Of a stretch of DNA of 64,000 nucleotides, positions 1 through 11,745 are shown piece after piece. The notes beneath the pieces were generated by a model. The model had not been told where the DNA came from. It ran no database searches and was given only the letters and a program-made list of their open reading frames with translations. The stretch is taken from the NCBI GenBank assembly GCA_035582835.1, contig JAYKAV010001289.1, positions 1,382,784-1,446,783 of the forward strand. The letters are read 5' to 3'. Each line of letters starts with the position of its first letter. Position 1 is the stretch's first letter. The DNA comes from Phoebastria nigripes (taxonomy: Eukaryota > Chordata > Aves > Procellariiformes > Diomedeidae). The translations under genes were made by a program, and so were the position numbers.

Positions 1-1408
1 ATCCACGCGAGAGTGCTGAGGGAGCTGGCGGAGGAGCTTGCCAAGCCACTCTCCATCATTTATCAGGGGAGGTCCCGGATGACTGGAGGCTTGCCAATGT
101 GACNCCCATCTACAAGAAGGGCCGGAAGGAGGACCAGGGGAACTACAGGCCTGTCAGCCTGACCTTGCTGCCGGGGAAGATTATGGAGCGGTTCATCTTG
201 GGGATGCTCACAAGCCATGTGCGGGACAACCAGGGGGATCAGGCCCAGCCAGCACAGGTTCATGAAAGGCAGGTCCTGCTTGACCAACCTGATCTCCTTC
301 TATGACCAGGTGACCCGCCTAGTGGATGAGGGAAAGGCTGTGGATGTGGTCTACCTGGACTTCAGTAAAGCCTTTNACACTGTCTCCCACAGCATCCTCC
401 TAGAGAAGCTGGCGGCTCATGGTCTAGACAGCTATACTCTTCCCTGGGTAAAAAACTGGCTGGACGGCCGGGCCCAGAGAGTTGTGGTGAATNGAGTGAA
501 ATCCACTTGGCAGCCAGTCACGAGCGGTGTTCCCCAGGGCTCCGTTTTGGGGCCGGTCTTGTTCAATATCTTTATCAACGATCTGGATGAGGGGATTGAG
601 TGCTCCCTCAGTAAGTTTACAGACAACACCAAGCTGGGTGGGAGTGTTGATCTGCTCGAGGGTAGGAGGGCTCTGCAGAGGGACCTGGACAGGCTGGATC
701 AATGGGCTGAGGCCAACTGCATGAGGTTCAACAAGGCCAAGTGCCGGGTCCTGCACTTTGGCCACAACAACCCCAGGCAACGCTACAGGCTGGGGGAAGA
801 GTGGCTGGAAAGCTGCCCAGAGGAAAAGGACCTGGGGGTGCTGGTTGACAGCCGGCTGAATATGAGCCGGCAGTGTGCCCAGGTGGCCAAGAAGGCCAAT
901 GGCATCCTGGCCTGTATCAGAAATACTGTGGCCAGCAGGACTAGGGAGGTGATAGTGCCCCTGTACTTGGCACTGGTGAGGCCACACCTCGAATCCTGTG
1001 TTCGGTTTTGGGCCCCTCACTACAAGAAGGACATTGAGGTGCTAGAGCGTGTCCAGAGAAGGGCAACGAAGCTGGTGAAGGGTCTGGAGAACAAGTCCTA
1101 TGAGGAGCTGCTGAGGGACCTGGGACTGTTTAGCCTGGAGAAGAGGAGGCTGAGGGGAGACCTTATCGCGCTGTACAACTACCTGAAAGGAGGTTGCAGC
1201 GAGGTGGGTGTCAGTCTCTTCTCCCAAGTCACTAGCGATAAGATGAGAGGAAATGGCCTCAAGTTGCACCAAGGGAGGTTTAGATTGGACATTAGGAAAA
1301 ACTTCCTTACTAAAGAGTTGTCAAGCACTGGAACAGGGTGGTGTTCGGTTGACGGTTGGACTCTATCTTAGAGGTCTTTTCCAACCTTAATGATTCTATG
1401 ATTCTATG
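1..1408 (+). mobile_element. CR1 LINE, 3' part (copy 1), running in from the left edge
   Basis: Non-LTR retrotransposon of the avian CR1 family. Translation gives the CR1 reverse transcriptase and the C-terminal region after it. The element ends in the diagnostic CR1 tail, with TCTTTTCCAACCT followed by ATTCTATG repeats at about 1391-1408. It continues past the left edge of the window. Against the second copy at 55.5-57.2 kb it lacks roughly 20 bp near position 65 (between TTTATCA and GGGGAGGTCC) and about 110 bp near 1337 (between CTGGAACAG and the GGTTGGACT tail). It contains three Ns (103, 376, 493). The copy is dead and lies in intronic DNA of KCNC1 in the sense orientation. Confidence 0.95.
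217..1371 (+). pseudogene. CR1 ORF2 reverse-transcriptase fragment, inactivated
   Basis: A long open frame (about 384 codons) carries reverse-transcriptase landmarks in order: [26 protein letters not shown] (first catalytic Asp), [11 protein letters not shown], then the palm motif. After that come the CR1 thumb and C-terminal blocks ([55 protein letters not shown]). The palm motif reads FTDN where active copies and the second CR1 here have FADD, so a catalytic aspartate is lost. The start at 217 is only the first ATG after a frame break; the frame upstream is displaced by a small deletion, and the endonuclease region is outside the window. Two Ns fall inside the frame. This is a decayed transposon gene and not a host gene. 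Confidence 0.9.
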
Positions 1409-3507
1409 TGTTCAATAAATAAGCAATTGCTTAGTTCTTCTACCCTTATCAATCTGAAGAAGCATTTAATGCTGAGATGGAATATCAGAGGTGGTTAGGT
1501 AGAACAGAGATAAACTGGGAGCTAATTAGAAAACATGCTTCACATTATTCATCTACTCTCTAGTAACAGCTGTTTTGAGATATTGCTATAGGGATGATTC
1601 CATTGCAATACTGGCTTTTGAAAGCCTTCCAAATCCTGTAAAATGTATTAATCTGTGACATTCATATGAATAGCACAGACAAATGAAAGCNATTACTTTC
1701 TGCTCCTTATTCTGATTAGTTATCTTTGTTTGATGTGGATAGCCTACGCCAAATATCTATCCGTGATACTTTTATGATTTGATTTAAGATTTATTTATTT
1801 ATTTTAAATTATTTGGTCTATTTTGTGGCTTCAGCTAATGGAAAAATGAAGAAAACTAAACAGCCTTACTACATAAGAAAAAAATATAACTGGCTTCCTT
1901 TAATACTCCTTCAGGAACCCCAGATTTGGAGGTCTTTGTTAAGCTAGTTGATGGAATAAAAAAAAGATAGGGATGGGAAAGAAAAGGGAGGAAAGATGTT
2001 TTTCTGAAGTACTGCAAAATCTGCTACCATCGGCAATTTGTACAAAAGTCAGAGGAGAAGGGGAATATACTGCATATCATACTTGAGATAGATTTGTAGA
2101 AAGGGGCAGGAGAACTGCAGCAGAGAGCCTGGCTGCAGAATTCCTGAGCCAAGCCAGAGGGTATCCTGCCTACTTTGTTTTTTCTTACATTGATTAAATG
2201 TAATTAAGAAGAAAGAGGCTCTTCTGTGTGTCCTGAAGATGCAACACAAACAGTAGCAACTGCTTGTATTTGGGGGGACAAGGGGGAATAGCACCACAGA
2301 CAACTCCTGCTGCTTTACAGTAGCCAGGATGCTCTCAGAGCTGTTTCAAAACCATGGTAAACCCCAGGCTGCCCCACAGCACACTGCTATGGCTCTGCTA
2401 AAGCATATAGGGGATGCTTGAAATCCCCAGGAGTCCTGTTAATGTAACCCTATCCCCTAAGGATATTAGCGAGGTCTGTCGTGCCATCCCAGCAGGGCTG
2501 GGGAGTGGGGACAGAAATTAAGTATGCCCAGTCCCACTTCACAGTGACAAGGACACGCAGGTTGCCCCAGAGGCTGCTAATCTGAGCTCTGGGTTTTGGC
2601 TTCCCATACCATAGCAATGAGACCTCTCCTCTTTGGAAAGCGCCTAGAAAAGCCTGAGAAAGGTCACCAGCCATATTTGGAAATAACAGAAGCAAGAACC
2701 ATTTCCTAATAGGCAAAAGTGTAAGAAGTTGAGAAGAAAAGAGGACTGCAATAAGGACGGACCTGGAGGAAGACAAGGGAACAGCAAGCTCAGAGGGAGC
2801 TCTCAGAAGTCTCAGAGTCCCAAGGCTCCTGGCTCTTGCTCCTTATTTTCTTCATCCTTCTAAAGCAGCCACATTAGTCTGGCTGTAATTTGGATGCTAA
2901 TTTTTTCTCCTCCCTGCAACACACGGTTTGTTAAGAAAAAGGAGGAAAAGGGCAAAAATGTTTTGTTTAAAAAGCCTTCTGCCTGCATTCTCCTTGAGAA
3001 AGCCAACACGCCCAAGAGATTACTGCCATCATAGCTACATGGACTAGTGCTTCATAAAAACAAATAAATCAGTGACCTGAAGCCACGCTTGCTCAGCACA
3101 GAGTCCCCAGCCTTGCTGCCAGTTTTTAAAACAGAAAGATTTGATCCAAAAGCCCAAATGGTTTTGGATCATACCTTAAAGCCTGCAGCATATCTTATGT
3201 CCCTGGCACTTTGAAATGGCATGTGAAGGGCAAGGCTTCCAACTGCCCTGGATCAAAACTCAAACAAATGGCAGAAAGGGAAGGGGGAGTCCAGGACAGG
3301 AAAATCTGACAGATGCAAGCCAGTTGGGAGTGCTGTTCTCCATGGACATGGCCAAGGGGACAGGAAAGAAGGGGGCATGAGCAGGGGGGAGAGGGGAGGA
3401 CATGCTGGCATTAAAAATATAAATAGTTGTGTCGCATATTGTGTACAAGGCTTAAAGATAAGTGTTTGCTGCTGACAGGGGTTTTTATGGAGGTTTTTTG
3501 TTATGGC

Positions 3508-3525
3508 TTTTTTTTTTTTTTTTTT
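3508..3525. repeat. T18 homopolymer
   Basis: A run of 18 T in intronic DNA, followed by AAATG. No adjacent retroposon body is recognisable. Confidence 0.9.
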
Positions 3526-4854
3526 AAATGCATACATCACATTACCCCAAACTGACAACTCTAGTCAACCGTTATGCCAGAGTGGCAACCCTGCAGATCC
3601 CCTTCTGTGCATTCTGCTTGCCTGGGCACCCTGACACTTCCTTCATGACAGCTCTGGAGACCTTAGGACACGCACTCACTCTAATGCACGCACAAAATCC
3701 CAGTAATGCCGATCATCAGCTACCCAGGCAAACTGAGCTTCCCCCTCACCCTCTTCTTTTTTTTTTGGTCCATAGCAGGTATCCTTTCATGGGAAATTGG
3801 AATCCCATGTTGGTAAGTCACTCAGTCTTTCCCTACATGCTGGAGAGGATGTCTGATGTTTCTGTCTGCTGATGCTATTCCCGGCCCAGTTTTCTCACAG
3901 AACCTTCAGAAAATGACATCCAAGAAGTAGCAGTTCGTAGTCTGCCACAGAAAGCAAATGCAGATATAGAGGAATAAAATGCATGACTGGCTTCTCAGAT
4001 TAGATTCCAGTCATTATTTCAAAACACCTGAATGCATCCATTTGCATCTTGCAAAGTTATACAGAGTCAGATTTTGTGAGGAATCTTCAGAAATCACATG
4101 CCCTATCCCATTTAGCTGGGAAGAGTTCTGGGTTCCTAATCCACTTTGGTTCACTTGCAAAAATCCCAGCTCCTGCAGCTAACACCCTTAAATCTTTTAT
4201 TCTATTTCTGGGGCTGTCACCACCTGTAAATTTGGACAAAGCCAGAATTTTCTGAATGACTCATCCCTAACAACTGGGAGCAGCAAAAACACAGCTTCCA
4301 TTGCAGGAGAAAAGCTAAGAGTACCCCCTAGTGTTCTGGGTGCAACCTTAAAATTTGGCCAGACTCTGAAACCAGAGACAAGCTCATTTTAGAATACGGC
4401 CTTTAGTTGCTTGGCATCCATCGTTTGTGTCTGGAAAAGGACACTTGTTGTAGTGTGATTATCTGAACGTGCCTCAAAACCATCATATTACCACAGCTGA
4501 GTGTGTCACCACTTGCGAGCAGTCTCATTACTAACCACCTTTATGATTTAAATATACTCAAGTGGATTTATACCAATGAACCTTCTTTGCATTTGCAATG
4601 GGTTAAGGGCACTCCCAGTCACCTAGAGCTGCTCAGATGACGTGCAAAAGTCATTAGGGTTTTGGTAACTCAACAGCTTTTGATGCTCTATGGATCTCCT
4701 ATGAGAGTCATGTGTCTTAATTAATCTGTCAAGTGCTTCAATATCCATGGAGAGAAGGTGCATATGATGTAAGAAATTGTTATTTATAACTCTCCCTCCT
4801 TTCTGCACAAAAAGCCACATTACCTCAGATTAAACCCTATTTTAATGACAGCAA

Positions 4855-4859
<5 letters not shown>

Positions 4860-4886
<27 letters not shown>
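4860..4886. repeat. A27 homopolymer
   Basis: An uninterrupted run of 27 A, followed by GAGTGC. No SINE or processed-gene sequence is recognisable directly 5' of it, so it is listed as a simple repeat and not as a retroposon tail. Confidence 0.9.
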
Positions 4887-4888
<2 letters not shown>

Positions 4889-5394
4889 GTGCAACTTCTG
4901 TTAACTGAATCCATTCCAGACATCTAAGTTTCTTGTCCTGCCAGGTCAGGAGACCAGCAGGTTCTGCCATTAACCTCCTGCTGCATGAGCACATCACATC
5001 TTTTCATTTTTCTGGGCTTCTCTTCCAACTCATCTCTCTAGAGATGTTCTTCCTGTCAGGGTTTGTCACAATGTGCATTTACTAAGCAGTAGGAGTTATT
5101 TTGTCAATAACAAAGGAAATTTGCTGTTGATCTTAGCAATAGTCTTAATATACTTTGTCTTCATTGCTTTTCTGGAATAACAACAACTGGAGGGCAAGTT
5201 TAATTTAAATCCAGGGAGGCACATGTGGAGTGCAGCACCTAGCAGTACGTATGTAGATGATAACATGCTTGAGCAGCCTGGCCAATAGAGTACTTGCATC
5301 AAGTACATCCATCAAGACTTAAGTTCTAGCAGATGATGCAAATTTAATGATGAAAAATAAAAGCTTAAAATGCCAGCTAGTGGCAGCAGCTTAT

Positions 5395-5408
5395 GGGGGG
5401 GGGGGGGG
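5395..5408. repeat. G14 homopolymer
   Basis: Fourteen consecutive G followed by AGGGAAGGGG, a purine-rich low-complexity patch just upstream of a G/T-rich tract. Confidence 0.85.
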
Positions 5409-5524
5409 AGGGAAGGGGAAGAGGTCCTGAAAGCCTGTCACCTAAACTTCATCTTACACTGGAAAAATACCTTCCTGGAGCAAGGCAAGCACATCTATAA
5501 AGACGCAGAAAAGATGAAAGCTCT

Positions 5525-5613
5525 GTTGTTTTGTTGTGGGTTTTTGTTTGGTGGGTTTTTTTGTTTGGGGTTTTTTTGGGTTTTTTTTGTTTGTGTTTTT
5601 GTTTTTTTTTTTT
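5525..5613. repeat. G/T-only low-complexity tract with spaced G-runs
   Basis: Nearly 90 bases almost free of A and C. G-runs of three or four occur at 5538-5540, 5553-5555, 5567-5570 and 5578-5580, separated by T-rich loops of 7 to 12 bases, and the tract ends in poly-T. The complement is a C/A-only strand. It is a simple repeat that also satisfies a relaxed four-run G-quadruplex pattern. Confidence 0.8.
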
Positions 5614-8600
5614 AAATGGACTGCATAAGGATTGTTTTCACCTAACATAACACACAAAAGCTCTTGGAAAAATAAAGTGTCTATCCCTAAACATCCTCAA
5701 ATAAAACTAACCGCTCCATAGTACATAAGTGGTCTGCTGTGGGTGCTCCCTATCAAAATCAAACACAGGAAAGTGAGGAGAAAGAGAAAATTAGTACGTA
5801 CGTGGAAGACCTCTCTCCAGAGTTACCAGGGGCAATTTCTTTACTTGTAGATTTCTCTAGCAAGCTGGATTATTTTTTATTACTCCACTGTTTGGTGAGC
5901 TTACTTCCCATTTTAATTGGCCTGCTCACTGCTTTATTACACATGAAGAGGGTGGGTTTTTTTTTTTTTGTATTGCTACACACGCTATAGCTTAGCAGCA
6001 GAGAACAGCTTTTCAAACAACAACACGAGCGTGCTACACAGGCTGCCAGGTGTACATACCACAGTGCTTGAATGTGTATGTCATTGTTCAGAATTACACA
6101 GCCCTGAGCAAAACACAGTACAGCCACAGTTTGTTTTCCTGTCAGGAAGCTGAACTGAGAACAAACATGAGACTCGCATAAAAAGATAATGCAGCTTTTC
6201 TAGCTATAATAAAAACAAACAAGCAAATGGGATATGTCCCACCACTTATTTACACTCCAATTCACTTGTGTATATGCACCGCTCCAGAGTATGTTCACAG
6301 AAAGCCCACCTTTCTCTGCTGCTCCCCTACCACACACTGCACAGAAATCACTACTTCAATGCCACACTGAGCCCCTCTAGCTCTTAGTCACCCCCATGCT
6401 GAACTCCACATTGCTAGAAATTCTGCTATGGCTTCGAGGAAAACTAAGGAGAGAGCATTTTTGTCAAATGGAGTCACACAACAATTTATCCAATGCAGAA
6501 CTTCTCACATCATTGTGTGACATAAATTTGCTGTGACAATACCTGCAAATATGCAGGATGCTGGGAGAAGGTGGATGGTGTCAGGCAGAAGGCATTCAAA
6601 ATGAGAAGTTGTGGATCAGGGGTAGGTGGTTGAACCTCTACGTTGAGAGATGGGGTCTGGGAGGTCCGAGGACTGCTGAGCAGTTGCTGCTTCCACTGTC
6701 AAATATTCATTTTTGTGCATACGATTGCAGCAGTTCTGGTCCTGTTTCAATGACACCTCCTCCCCACAACATCACCAATTTCAATTTAACAAGGATTAAC
6801 AAGGCTACAGCATGCTGGGAAAACACAGGACTTCTCCAGGTAACAGCTAGGAGGGCTGACTTGCCTCAGACTTGGTGGAAGATCAGTGCAGAGTCTTCTT
6901 CTGATACTTCATTAGTGAAAAAAGATACATGAGCTCAGGTAGAGCTATTAAGCTTAGATATTTCTCCTAGTTTATTGAGATGATCGGTACATGGGCAAAG
7001 TATTAGCTGTGAAGTTTCTGCCTTCTGTTACCTGCTGTCAAATGCCCTAGTTTGGCTAGTGAAAAACTAATGCCAGCTGTAACCTAATAAAGAAAAAGGC
7101 CTTGGACTTGCATGAATAACCAAAACCTGTTTGATTGACACTATAAACCTACTGTTGCAGCATTTGTTCTCTCAAGGGTATATAGTTCAGCATAAAATGG
7201 AGGACAACAGAGGAAGATACAGGTATCTTTCTTGCACAGACCTACAAACACATGAAATCCAATATTTTGAAGCTGAAGTCAACAATGCCAACTTGCTATA
7301 TGAATTATGAAGTGGGAATTTGTTACAACGTATTGTATACGTATCTTTGCTTTAACTCTGCCTCTCTCTTCCCCTGCAAAAATCAACAACTGCCAACTCC
7401 CCACCTCCCTCCCACCAGGAACTGGCCACTTTCCTCCATCACTGGCATTACCCAGTCCTGAGCGTGCCCAGGAATTTCACTGCCTGCCTCACTGATGCTA
7501 TTTCTTGGCAGTCCCTCATAAATATGGGACATCATGTTCTGCCTTCAGGAGACCCACAGCATGAGAGTCAGGAACCTAGTTTAAAAGGATAGGTATTCCC
7601 CTACCATGAAGGGCCAGTATTTCTGGCTGGCTACATGTATTTGAATACATATTCCCTGGCAAAATAAGTCCTGGTTTCATCCCCTCTCCACTGCCTTATT
7701 TGATGCTCTAGTCCTCAGGCCTGGTAAAACCAAATATTTGACAGCTACTCTTCAGAAGGGAGGGAAATGACCAAACTGCTAAATTTGGGTACTGGTTTAG
7801 AAGGATACCTCTGTAATCTCTTGCTATCCTACCCAAAAGAATGACAAATGACATCCACTAGTTCTGTTCTCATAGGATACCAAATTTCCATTTCAACAGA
7901 GAGACCTGGGGTCTCCAGAGTTCCCTGCCACATTTGCAGATGCAAGAGCTTTGGCTCTATTACAGAGCACAGGTTTATCCCAAATGAATTGCCCAACCTT
8001 TTCACTCATCACCAACATGCACCCAATGCATTATTACACAAAGATGTCTCTCCATCTCCCCAGCAACTTGCATTTTTGGTATCACTTCAACAGCTGCTAC
8101 AAAATGTAGTTACTTGATTACAGGGAGAAAGGATAAACTTTCCATGCACTGCAAACTCAACGTCATACACATGACAAGAAACTGAGAATGGGAAAAGCCA
8201 TAGACTGAGTTTTTATGAGTGAGTCTGGCTCAATAATGAAAGGTTCACAACTGTTCTAGCAACTGCAAATAGCTTTGGACAGAGCACACAATTCACTGCT
8301 CCATGGACACCAGAAGCTGAATTTTCTACACACTGAAACACAAGTGTAGACACAAAATATCTACTGATTTCAACAGCAGCATGATTCTGGCCTAGGTGGA
8401 TGTTTTCTCTGAAAGGCGGAAAATATGACAAGAATAATAGTCTTGCAGCTAAAGCACTGAACTCCAAGGACTTGCATGTAGCTCCTAACTCTGCAAGAAG
8501 CTTCTTACTTCACTTAGGAAAGTCCCTTCAAAGTAAAGTCATCTCCCCTGGGGTGCAATTATAAAAATTATACTTCTGCAATTTATCAGTATAATGACAT

Positions 8601-9911
8601 ACATGGGTTTCTTATTCTCCCATGTGAATAGGAATAAATTGACAACAAAAGAAAGCATTCCTTAAATTGTCTTTGTATGTTCTAACCACATAGTCCTGTG
8701 CAATGAGCAGACAAACTCTATAATGTTTTTTCTTCAGCCACTTTAGAGGGAAAATTCCTTTCCCAGGTTAAAAAAAAAAAAGCGTGCACTGTTTTGTAAA
8801 TAAAACCCTCTATGACAAAGAAGTCTAGTATGAGTATCTTGATGCCCAAGTTAAAAGGACAGCCTGCCAAGAAAATTGTGATCATCCAGTTTGCAAAGTC
8901 TTTAACTATTTCCATAAGATCTATTCTGCACATCAGAAAAACTTGAATTTTCCCAGAATAAAGCCAGTGAGCAGACTCGCAAACACAGTATATGCATGTA
9001 CAGTTTGTCCTTGCTGTCCCACCAGTCTCACCACTCACTAATAGCTACTTGGGAATTGATTTCCTGTAGGGCTAAATTACCTTCAATTGTGATATTCCTG
9101 TTATCTCACCAACCTCCTTTGTCACCATAATTTGATCTGATGTGGACATTGGGGAGATAAAGCATACACACTGTACATAATTTTAAGCCCACAATTGAGA
9201 GCTGCACCCTGAATGAGGCCCTAAACACAACGAAGTGCTTTCCTGAAATCTGCTGGATTTAGAATCATAATGAGGATAAAAAACAAAGCTATGTCTTGAC
9301 CAACTTCATTGGACAACTATGTTCTTTTAAATAAGTTACAAGCCTACAAATGAAATTGTGACATGAAGCCTGTATCTTTTACCAGTCTCACCAGTTCTTT
9401 AAGTAATGAGTCAGGGAAAAATAAGCCAGCAAGCCCTATCCTTTTTTGGAGACACAACATCCTTGGAGGTGCATAAGAGTGTTCTTGTTCTAATTTAAAA
9501 ACCAGCATGAAATTGACTACAGAACTTTGTCTTCTGAATGGCCCTAGATTCAAAACATGTCTAACAGGCTAAAGCTACTAAAGACTGAGTTTGCATTTTG
9601 TTTTTCTGTCCCATTAAGCTGTACCATTAATGCAGCAAATGAATAGAAGCACCATAAGCCACAGTGCTCCACTATTTAGAAGTTGGCTGGCTCCTGCCCT
9701 ATTTACAACTTCTATCTTAACAGAATTTTCAAAGAAACAGACTTAATGAATCATGTTTAGTCATGCCTGAATGCTCACTGACGTTGTAGCTTAAAAGCAA
9801 TACCTGCTCTCAAGGGACATTTTTGCCGTACCTATGTTCCACACTAAGTTCTGGGTTGTATTTATTTATTTCCTAGAAGTATGTACACTTCACTAGTGAA
9901 CAAACCCAATT

Positions 9912-10005
9912 TCATCTCTGCGGCTCAGTCCTCCCCATCCACAAAAGGGGAATTAATGCTAGCCTATCTCTTTCGTAAATCATTTTGAGATATGCTCATG
10001 GGAAA
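9912..10005 (+). repeat. MIR-like SINE remnant
   Basis: Contains the order of short blocks typical of the MIR core and 3' half: CTCTGCGGCTCAGTCCTCCC, then CCATCCACAAAAGGGG, then AATGCTAGCCTATCTC. It matches the family pattern CTCAGTTTCCCCATCTGTAAAATGGGG by eye only. It is very diverged, has no target-site duplication, and could be another core-SINE. Confidence 0.4.
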
Positions 10006-11673
10006 AGCTGTTTAACACAAAACTATTAATCTTTGCCACTGATTTCTAGGGAAGAAGGAGCAGAACACTGTCTTTTTCTTCTCCCCTCTCCAACTACCTG
10101 CTGTTCTCCCCCTTAAATTAGGTCAAAAACCTACAAGTAGTCAAGTACAAGAAGTTATTAGTTGAAACTGAGAGGCTAGTTCTGCAATTTGACTCAATGC
10201 TGTAGAAATAAGTTCCACTGGACTGAGGTTTGTGTGAGCAGATCCGAACCTGCCTAACAGTGTGCGAGACAAGAGACGAAGTAATAGGCCTCATTGATTT
10301 ATATCAATATGCACTACTACCGAACTTTCAGACACAGTGTCTCAAGTTGGGCTTTTACTTGGGAATCCTGCTGCCTCATTACACCTTGCTCCAGGTACAG
10401 AAACCAACAGCAAGAGTGTGACCTTCAGTGCCAGCAGGAAAAGGGTCCAGAAGCATCAAATCCAGTAGAGTTGCTTCTACTACATATGCTGTCAATGTGG
10501 CCTTACAACTGAAAAACTGATTTCTAGAGAAGATCGCTGAATACCAAAACCTAACACTGGTCTAAAAAGCTTTCAGGAATGCTTTGTTTTCCTCACTAAT
10601 GCAATGTTTTCCAACCACCAAGAGTTCTTCTTTAACTTCAGTGTAGTTTGGTTGCATTTGATGTTCTTTTCACACAAACATACCCCCGCCCTGCACACTT
10701 TTTTTCTTTTATTTAATGCAACAAAGCCCATAATAATGGACGAAAAAAGCCACTATTTTCTGACATCTGGTAGGCAGCCTCACACATTTGAGATTCAACA
10801 AAGCATTAATATCTAAAACTGCCAGAAGCATACCTTGTGCAGTAGGTTTTTAGCAGACTGAAAATTAAAGTGTCACTTGCAAATAGTAAAGGTGTAAAAC
10901 TGACTAATCTAATTCCATGGTGCAAGGAACAACTGGAGAAACTGAGGGTGAGNGGTGCGAAGGGAGAGCCAGCCGCATCCTTCTCTGGGGCATCACAGGG
11001 GAGGTGGGCTGAGGATCAGCTCAGGGAATTCCAGTGAGCGATGCAGATGCCATTGGGTGCAAACCTGGCCGCAGGGAGTCTCTGTAATCCTCTGTAAGCC
11101 TCAATGGCATGTTCTAGATGATTATGTGAAATGATGGTGAAGATTTTATTTTAATATGCTTTCTACTTTGACAATCTCTTTTCAAGCAAGTTATATCCAA
11201 AATAATTATATTTAATTTCCCGTTCTTTTCCCAGTGCCACAGAGCACCTGATCATTTCTAGCCTGACCTTGCTGATTTCGGGGAGAAGAAATATGGCAAA
11301 TTTTCCTCTTTTAGACTTAGCTGAAAGCTCTGCAAAGAGCTCGCTCTGAGCAAGGTGCATATGAATACAGATTTACCTAATAAGCTTCACTGGAAAAAAT
11401 GAAAACAAAACAAGCAAACAAATAAGGTTGGATAGCCAAAGACAAGCAAAACTATCACACTGATGAAGAATCTGTATCTAGACATCTCCGTCATTCTGGA
11501 AAGGAAAACAGCATCTCATCACACCTCCACCTGTGTGCAGTCCTTGCTCAATGCACAAGACTTAGTATACTATTGAGCATATACTATTTGGAAGTTATAT
11601 GTTGTCAAAGAAAACATGCCAGTATAGGGAATAATCTCACTCTGATCCTTACTCTTCCATTTATGAGTTTTTT

Positions 11674-11745
11674 AAAAAAAAAAAAAAAAAAAANAAAAAA
11701 GAGAGAGAAAGGAGCAGAGGGTAGATTGGAAAAAAAAAAAAAAAA
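11674..11745. repeat. A-rich low-complexity tract
   Basis: A run of A (11674-11700, with one N at 11694) is followed by GAGAGAGAAAGG-type purine sequence and a second A16 run (11730-11745). It is a purine simple repeat; the N probably marks an unresolved homopolymer. Confidence 0.85.

Noticed and set aside
424..1020. Minus-strand 198-codon open frame
   Set aside because: Antisense shadow of the CR1 reverse-transcriptase frame; the same happens in copy 2 at 56208-57072. No independent protein features.
4860..4886. A27 run as the poly-A tail of a processed pseudogene
   Set aside because: No gene-like sequence or target duplication upstream; avian CR1 does not mobilise mRNAs efficiently.
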